Positions 57,962 to 64,000 of a stretch of 64,000 nucleotides of DNA are shown here, piece after piece. The position numbers and the translations under genes are program-made. The notes under the pieces are model-generated. The model was given only the letters and a program-made list of their open reading frames with translations, searched no databases and was not told the origin of the DNA. The first letter of the stretch is position 1; each line of letters opens with the position of its first letter. This DNA comes from Ypsolopha sequella (Eukaryota > Arthropoda > Insecta > Lepidoptera > Ypsolophidae), in assembly GCA_934047225.1 (NCBI GenBank), contig OW203986.1, forward strand, positions 23,253,221 through 23,317,220, read 5' to 3'.

Positions 57962-60916
57962 ATGATTAAGTCTCTCATAGATGATATTGATAATACTGAA
58001 ATAATCGATAGTGTTCTAGTGAATAGTCCCGAAGAGTGCTTCAAGAAATTAGGACACGTCAATAATAAATTTACTATAATATCCCAGAACATAAGAAGTT
58101 GCGATAAAAACTTAACAGATTTTTTTGTATTTTTGTCTAGGCTCAGCTTCAAACCGGACGTTATTGTTCTGACAGAATGCTTTTTGCAAAATAAGCCCTC
58201 GCATATTTTTCTTAATGAATACGATTACCATTGCTCAAAACACCACTACAACAAAAACGATGGCGTAATTGTTTTATGTAAGACTAGCTTACAAGCCACT
58301 GTTATGGAACCGTCAATGAAAGATGCTAGTTGCCTCTTAGTGCACATTGGAAAAGAATTTTCCATTGTAGCGATCTATAGATCACCATCGTTCAAGAAAA
58401 AAATTAATATTGCCAATTTTAATGACTCCCTTGATAAAATCCTTCCAATGTGCATAGGCGAGTCTGGCGTCATCGTAGGTGACATTAACATCGATATTAA
58501 ACATGGCACAGAAAACCCACATGCTGATTACTATTTAGAAACATGTGCTCTCCATGGGTTTACTTCTGGTCATTTCTTCCCTACGCACGAAAAAAATTGT
58601 TTAGATCATGCTCTTGTGAAATCCAACCACTACACTCAAGTTATTGTATGCACTGGTGGCATTACTGACCATGACACAGTAATATGTGGAATCACAAAGA
58701 AACAGGAAAATGCCACTCATACAGATAACCAGCATATAAAAATTAACTATGAAGGCCTTAACCAGGATCTCCAAGAAACAACATGGGATACATTTTATAA
58801 ACATACAGATGTTGACATGGCCGTTAATGAGTTAGTTAGCACGTTAAGCCAGAAAATTGAAAAACATAAAATTATACGTAAATCACGATGCTCTAAAATT
58901 ATCACTAAGCCTTGGATAACGCTCGGGCTTCTGAAATGTATCCGACGGAGAGATTTATTTCATCTAAAGGCAAGAAAATATAGAAACAACTTGCTCCTAC
59001 AGGATGAGTATAAGAAATACAGAAACGTCTGCAACAATATCTTGCAAAATTTAAAAAATGAACATGATAAAGAGCTTCTGAGAAAAGGCCAAGGAGACTC
59101 TAAAAGAACCTGGAAAACTATCAAAGAGATCTGTGGTATTAACAAAAATAAAACCAGCAACATTGAACTGTTCCAGTGTAAAGACAAAAAGAAGTCACTA
59201 AACGAAGCTAACAACTACTTTGCTAACATTGGACAGAAACTTGCAAATAATATCCTAAGCAATCTGAACAAAACTGAAGAAGAATTAACAAATGATTTAG
59301 ACAAAACCCCTACACTTAACCGCCCATTGAACTCGTTTTTCTTGACGCCCACTGACAATTATGAGGTATCAAAAATAATAAGTAATCTACAAACAGCTTC
59401 AGCACCTGGTTGGGATAAAATTAGTAATAAAATACTCAAGTCCTGCAAGGCCGTTTTAGTTCCTTTGATCACTTTTATATGTAACTTAAGCATGTCAACA
59501 AGTAAAATGCCAGAGTGTATGAAATTTGCTGACATTTGTCCCATCTTTAAGGCTGGTGATAAAAAGTCCATATCGAACTACAGGCCAATATCTTTGCTGA
59601 CTTCTATTTCTAAAATAATTGAGAAATTAGTAAATTACAGACTTTTAAATTTCCTTGAGAAAGAAAACCTTCTCTCCAAAAATCAATTTGGATTTCGCCA
59701 TTGCAGGTCTACCGACGATGCTGTATCAAACCTTATTGACCATGTAAAGGTGGAGTTAGACAAAGGCCAAAAATGTGTAGGGGTCTTCTTAGACCTCGCA
59801 AAGGCATTTGACACGGTGTCGCAAAAAATGCTATTGAAAAAAATGGAACGGATGGGAGTCGAAGGGATTGCACTTCAATGGTTCAGTTCATATCTAAAGG
59901 AACGTAAACAGCGTGTTTCTATTGATGGTATATGCAGTGATTACTCTGAGACCCACTTCGGTGTACCCCAGGGTAGCGTCTTGGGACCAACGCTTTTTCT
60001 GATCTACATCAACGACCTTAGTGACATGAGTCTCGCTCAAGCTAGGGTATACACTTTCGCCGATGACACAGCGTTATTATTCAGTGGTAAAACATGGGAT
60101 GGGGTCGTTGAGGTGGCTCAGAATGGGCTGAGTTTAGTTGCCAACTGGTTGAATGCAAACCTTCTAACTCTGAATGTTGAAAAAACACATTTTGCGTGTT
60201 TCCACATCCGCGATCATGTATCTAACAATTTTCCTACACGTCTCATTCTTCACTCTTGCGGTAATCGTGGGGGCTTTTGCAATTGCCAAGCCATTCATAG
60301 GGTTAATTGCATTAAGTATCTAGGTGTTTATATTGATGAAAAGCTCACTTGGAGACAACAAATTGACTCTGTTAGCAGTCGCCTTCGCAAAATGCTGTAC
60401 ATATTTAAGAAACTGAGAAATTTTGCAGATGACAAAACTATTAAAATGATCTACTATGCACTCTGCCAATCTGTTCTTAACTATTGCATCATAGCTTGGG
60501 GAAGTGCATGCAAAACTCTTCTGATAAAGACTGAACGAGCTCAAAGAGCTGTTCTGAAAGTTGCACACAAGAGACCGTTTCGCTACCCTACGGATGTCTT
60601 ATTCGACGAGTGTAAAGTTCTTCGAGTCAGACAGCTTTTTATCTTGTCAACTATTCTTAGATTCCACAAAACAGCTTATAATAGCCAAAATGCAACAATA
60701 AGATCTCAAAGACGCATCACCTGGCGTGTTCCGCATCTACGAACAGATTTCGCACAAAAAAGCTACTCCTACCTAGGTCCGTATTTATACAATAAAATTA
60801 ACCAATGTCTTAATATTAGTAATGCTACCAAATTTGCATGCAAAAAACAAGTAACCTTATGGCTACTCCAGGAAGGCTACAATGACACTGAGGACATCCT
60901 CTGTATCCACGAATAG
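57962..60916 (+). CDS. LINE ORF2: endonuclease and reverse transcriptase
   Basis: A 984-aa protein that would nick target DNA and prime reverse transcription. The N-terminal endonuclease/exonuclease/phosphatase domain (about residues 36-245) keeps its catalytic signatures: SQNIRS at 41-46, TE at 71-72, AIYRSP, GDINID at 173-178, LDH at 214-216 and TDHD at 235-238. The reverse transcriptase (about 515-775) has NYRPISLL, FLDLAKAFDTVS (D611), GVPQGSVLGPTLF and the FADD box with D701 and D702. The C-terminal region has the typical LINE thumb and tail (CIKYLGVYIDE, ILNYC-type motif) and no RNase H. All active-site residues are present and there is no internal stop. ATG 57962 is the only start that precedes the endonuclease in frame. 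Confidence 0.92.
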   Translation: MIKSLIDDIDNTEIIDSVLVNSPEECFKKLGHVNNKFTIISQNIRSCDKNLTDFFVFLSRLSFKPDVIVLTECFLQNKPSHIFLNEYDYHCSKHHYNKNDGVIVLCKTSLQATVMEPSMKDASCLLVHIGKEFSIVAIYRSPSFKKKINIANFNDSLDKILPMCIGESGVIVGDINIDIKHGTENPHADYYLETCALHGFTSGHFFPTHEKNCLDHALVKSNHYTQVIVCTGGITDHDTVICGITKKQENATHTDNQHIKINYEGLNQDLQETTWDTFYKHTDVDMAVNELVSTLSQKIEKHKIIRKSRCSKIITKPWITLGLLKCIRRRDLFHLKARKYRNNLLLQDEYKKYRNVCNNILQNLKNEHDKELLRKGQGDSKRTWKTIKEICGINKNKTSNIELFQCKDKKKSLNEANNYFANIGQKLANNILSNLNKTEEELTNDLDKTPTLNRPLNSFFLTPTDNYEVSKIISNLQTASAPGWDKISNKILKSCKAVLVPLITFICNLSMSTSKMPECMKFADICPIFKAGDKKSISNYRPISLLTSISKIIEKLVNYRLLNFLEKENLLSKNQFGFRHCRSTDDAVSNLIDHVKVELDKGQKCVGVFLDLAKAFDTVSQKMLLKKMERMGVEGIALQWFSSYLKERKQRVSIDGICSDYSETHFGVPQGSVLGPTLFLIYINDLSDMSLAQARVYTFADDTALLFSGKTWDGVVEVAQNGLSLVANWLNANLLTLNVEKTHFACFHIRDHVSNNFPTRLILHSCGNRGGFCNCQAIHRVNCIKYLGVYIDEKLTWRQQIDSVSSRLRKMLYIFKKLRNFADDKTIKMIYYALCQSVLNYCIIAWGSACKTLLIKTERAQRAVLKVAHKRPFRYPTDVLFDECKVLRVRQLFILSTILRFHKTAYNSQNATIRSQRRITWRVPHLRTDFAQKSYSYLGPYLYNKINQCLNISNATKFACKKQVTLWLLQEGYNDTEDILCIHE

Positions 60917-61517
60917 TTAATTAATATACATATACTATAACTAAGATAAATTAATCCTTCCCCTTAAACTGCTAGTCACTAACACATCTCCTGTTAATTC
61001 ACATCCAAACCCTCGCATACCTGCACATCCTCTTTCGTACACCTTACAGACAATCACACATAATCACACACCCTCACACACCCACCACACACACATACAC
61101 CACAATTATATAATAGAATAAGTTGTTTCTTAGATAAGTTTGAAAGTGTACATAAGTGTCTTGTTTTCGTTTTTGTTTTTATTTTTATTGAAAAATCAAT
61201 TTCTAAAATGTATCTCAATTATCTAAATTCTATTTTATTGAACTAAACTTATTAGAAAATGTACTGAGCGTTAGAGGCTAGTTACCTACAGCATAAAGGG
61301 AATCCTAGTGTAGGGACTAGAGACCATGTAAAAATATGTAAATGTTTGTTTCAATAAAGATATTATTAAATATATTAAATATTATTATGTACAATTAGAA
61401 ATAAATACATATGTAGTAACAAAAAATAATTTCATTTCAAACGTTTATTAACGTTTAAATATACACGATAATAACACGTAGAGCCTATCTTTGGAGGTGA
61501 GCATTAATATTTGCGTC

Positions 61518-61890
61518 TTTTTAGGGTTCCGTAGCCAATAAGGAACCCCTATAGTTTCGCCATGTCCGTCTGTCTGTCTGTCTGTCCACGGCTTAGCTCA
61601 GACCCTCATTCGATTTTTCGATTCAGGGATCCGGTTGCGTAACATTAAGCTTTAAAGTGCAATTTTTTTTCTTGTCTTTAATATTTACACCTATGCTGTG
61701 GGAAGTCGTTGGATCGTCATTTTTCGATTCAGGGATCCGTTTGAGTAATAAAAGCTTTATTGTGATCTTAATTAATATGTTCATAGTATCAAAACAATAA
61801 ACCCCTTTCTAAGGCCGCATATTGTGACGGGCAACTACGGGACTCTATACTGCGTGTAGCCCGACACGCACTTGACCTTTTTTTTTACTA
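61518..61890 (+). repeat. TTCCGTAGCC...dispersed repeat, diverged copy
   Basis: Begins TTAGGGTTCCGTAGCCAATA, includes (TCTG)n, and ends CCGACACGCACTTGACC. The motif ATTTTTCGATTCAGGGATCC occurs twice inside. Confidence 0.55.
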
Positions 61891-61899
61891 CTCAAACCT

Positions 61900-62600
61900 G
61901 GATGTATGTTTTAGCCTCAATGAATAGCTTCAGTATCTGTCGTATTGTGTGACTCTTTATATAAATTTCTGAAATGAACCAATTTCAACACAAGTAATTT
62001 ATAATTTTTATATTATTTGTTTTTTGACATTCTTTTATTTTTTAGAACCCAAACATATGTACTCAGGACAATTTTTGTATAATTTAAGACCTCAATAGTT
62101 CAGTTGTCCAACAAAAATTTATCTATATAATATCTAGATATTGATCTAGATCCAAATCTTGCATAAACGAAGTAAAGGATAATGATTTAAAGGTGTCTGT
62201 CTCAATAAGGCATGCAATATTTACCCTTTTTATAGCGTGCGGTGTAGTTGGCACTCAACCAAAGGTTTTTTTTCTGGTTTTCTGGTTTATTATGTTAAAA
62301 TAAGCAAAGCGGAATACAGTAAATAGGCAGGCTTTAATTAATGCATCTTTTCCCAAAGCCACGTGTACTCTTCCACACGCAATATTAAACAACATACATA
62401 TGTTGTTTGTTATTCAATAAGACGAGGCTCTACTGACAACACAGTAAAATTACCAAGATTTACGAGTAAGCAAGTCAAACCCGAAAAAAACGCAAATAAA
62501 TTGCGGGATCCTCTGTAAAACCTCATAAATAAATCTTCGCGTCCCGCCTCTATTGAAACCTTTTCAGAATTCAGAGCAACCCTTGAGGAGGACGCTTGAA
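61900..62600. other. No gene recognised
   Basis: AT-rich between the TTCCGTA repeat and the CpG-rich stretch. No exon-like frame seen. Confidence 0.4.
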
Positions 62601-63000
62601 ATAACCTCTCACAGGGGCAGTGGGCTATCGAACTGAGCCGCTCATTTGTTAGAGCCTGCGATGCAGCGCCGCGGGCGTATAGATCTGGCTAAACGAACCG
62701 TGCACGTGTCCGCTTCCTTTACAACATCATCTATAAAACTAAGATCAAAAACACACCAAAATAACACAAACAAAGCAAGGTACTTACAGGGGCGCGCGGT
62801 GTATAGACAAAATAACGTTTAGTTTTGTCGCGTGAAGGCAACGCATCGGTGCGTGCGTGGAAGACGCGCGGCGCCTACGATCCAACTACCGCTACCGGCT
62901 CTTCCGTAGACCGTAGCTCACGCAAGCGCGCGCCCGCCCTACAGATGTAAAGCTACGATCGTAGCTTCGTAGCGCTACAACAGCCGCCGTAGGCTGCTGT
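62600..63000 (-). promoter_or_regulatory. CpG-rich candidate promoter and 5' untranslated exon
   Basis: A GC- and CpG-rich stretch with many CGCG and GCGC words stands out in AT-rich DNA. On the minus strand it contains a splice donor CCCCT|GTAAGTACC with the junction at 62788. An ATG-initiated frame runs through this donor in phase 2, which does not fit the phase 1 acceptor at 50358, so the exon would be untranslated or need an intermediate exon. The palindromic ACGATCGTAGC repeats near 62955 may be a binding site or a MITE end. It could instead belong to a different gene outside the window. Confidence 0.4.
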
Positions 63001-64000
63001 AGCATTTTTACACCGGAAAGTGCGGGGAGGCTTATTTCCGGCTGCACGTTATTGTTAGGGGTTCTATTTATGGTTGAAATATGATTAATTAAATTGGTTA
63101 TTAAATAAATGTTATGGGTATGAGTTTATATTATCTGTGGTATAGGTATGAATTTAATTTACCTATGTAGTACAATATTGACAATATTTATTATATCTTT
63201 ATTGTACAAACAAAAACTTCAAACTTAAATGACATTATTATTTCATAAAAATGCACAAAGAAGAGCTTATCTCTATAAGAGGTTTCTTCCATTCAACTAG
63301 TAATGTGGTGAAAGATAAACGGGTTGTGGGAGCAATCTTAGGCTTTAACAGAATTTTAGTGAAACAAGTCAGGAAAAGGGGGCTAGGGGCACTTTCTCAT
63401 TGAGTGCAGGTAAAGCTCCATACAAAAGGCATTATTCTCGTATGCCTACTGATTTATCATTAAACGTATATGTATAGAAAATGTATAAAATGTTCCACAA
63501 GTATACAGATTCGCTCAGTACACCGCTGTAAACCCGCCCAGCCTATCGCTCAAACCTCGTGGTGACCATTACGGTAATGCCCGGCACATTCCAACAATAA
63601 AAACAAATGGTTGCGCCCCGGGACCAACTCCTAAACGACATAACTTCTGCTCCTGGATTAAAAATAACAATCAAGCGTTCGTTGAACACAATGTACGGGG
63701 TCCGTCAATAGGTACTAAAATGGTTTGTATTAATTTGTGCACAAAATATACCCGAATAATACTGTTTGCTCACAAAAACCTTGTATATGTATAATATAGG
63801 TATTATATCGCCGTACGATTTTTCAAATTATGGCCTAAATTTAATTTTACGGACTTCTGAAACTTATCTAAATTATTTGTAGCAGTGTTAATATTTTTGT
63901 TATCTAAAATCATTTGTAATATTTTCATAGGTATTTTCTTTTGACCCTTTGCCAAAATCTATCCACCTAGGCAGCCATTTTAACCGCCCCTGCCAGACGT
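63000..64000. other. No gene recognised
   Basis: AT-rich non-coding sequence. No repeat partner elsewhere in the window was noticed. Confidence 0.4.

Larger units (their letters stand above)
56270..61372 (+). mobile_element. Near-complete non-LTR retrotransposon (LINE), two ORFs
   Basis: The element comprises a 5' UTR of about 0.5 kb, ORF1 (291 aa), a 292-bp spacer, ORF2 (984 aa) and a 3' UTR of about 450 bp with CA-rich tracts and AATAAAG near 61355, followed by ATTATTAAATATT-type tail sequence. Both ORFs are free of stops and frameshifts, so it is either young or recently active. ORF2 carries an apurinic-type endonuclease and reverse transcriptase but no RNase H. That fits the Jockey/CR1 supergroup; the exact clade is not resolved by eye. 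The 5' boundary is approximate and I could not find a convincing target-site duplication. It lies opposite in orientation to the host gene. Confidence 0.85.

Noticed and set aside
60320..60568. Minus-strand frames within LINE ORF2
   Set aside because: Antisense shadows; the plus-strand frame carries all conserved motifs.

Overview
This is a nuclear genomic window from an arthropod, most probably a lepidopteran (moth or butterfly). The evidence is AT-rich DNA with short CpG-rich islands, spliceosomal introns, one pol III tRNA gene, tRNA-headed SINEs, non-LTR retrotransposons, and very dense small inverted-repeat elements. Several repeats are of types I know from Lepidoptera: the ACCGACTTCAAAAAGGAGG repeat, the TTCCGTA...GGCCGG repeat, RTE-like tails with (CATC)n, and small Helitrons ending in CTAGT. 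The species assignment is inference; no search was run. Most short open frames in the window are chance or lie inside repeats.

Only one host protein gene is visible, on the minus strand. Five exons (50.36-50.06, 39.33-39.01, 38.92-38.66, 37.90-37.47 and 37.23-37.14 kb) join with matching intron phases and canonical GT/AG sites. They give a protein of about 462 aa if it starts at the in-frame ATG at 50344. It is low-complexity (Pro/Arg/Ser-rich, an acidic patch) with helical or leucine-zipper segments near the C-terminus, and I do not recognise the family. A CpG-rich stretch at 62.6-63.0 kb ends in a good minus-strand splice donor and may be its promoter and first exon. The only RNA gene is a tRNA-Ala(CGC) at 33395-33466.

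The rest is mobile DNA. 1-9 kb holds TTAA-flanked (piggyBac-type) MITEs, a 158-bp near-perfect hairpin and truncated repeats. 9.7-16.1 kb holds a small intact Helitron, hAT-type and other MITEs, and two TTAA-type MITEs in tandem. 17.66-18.06 kb is a homogeneous 43-bp tandem array. 23.5-25.3 kb is a large nested palindrome. 26-34 kb holds MITEs, two hAT elements with 8-bp duplications (one carrying a nested MITE) and the tRNA. 34-37 kb is unique-looking sequence without genes. 37-50 kb is the 3' part of the host gene with repeats in its introns, including a hAT MITE, LINE remnants and a minisatellite. 50-63 kb contains SINEs and an apparently intact two-ORF LINE (about 56.27-61.37 kb) inserted opposite in orientation to the host gene.

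Many repeats come in pairs within the window, often inverted. This gives internal empty sites and reference copies from which insertion boundaries can be read.
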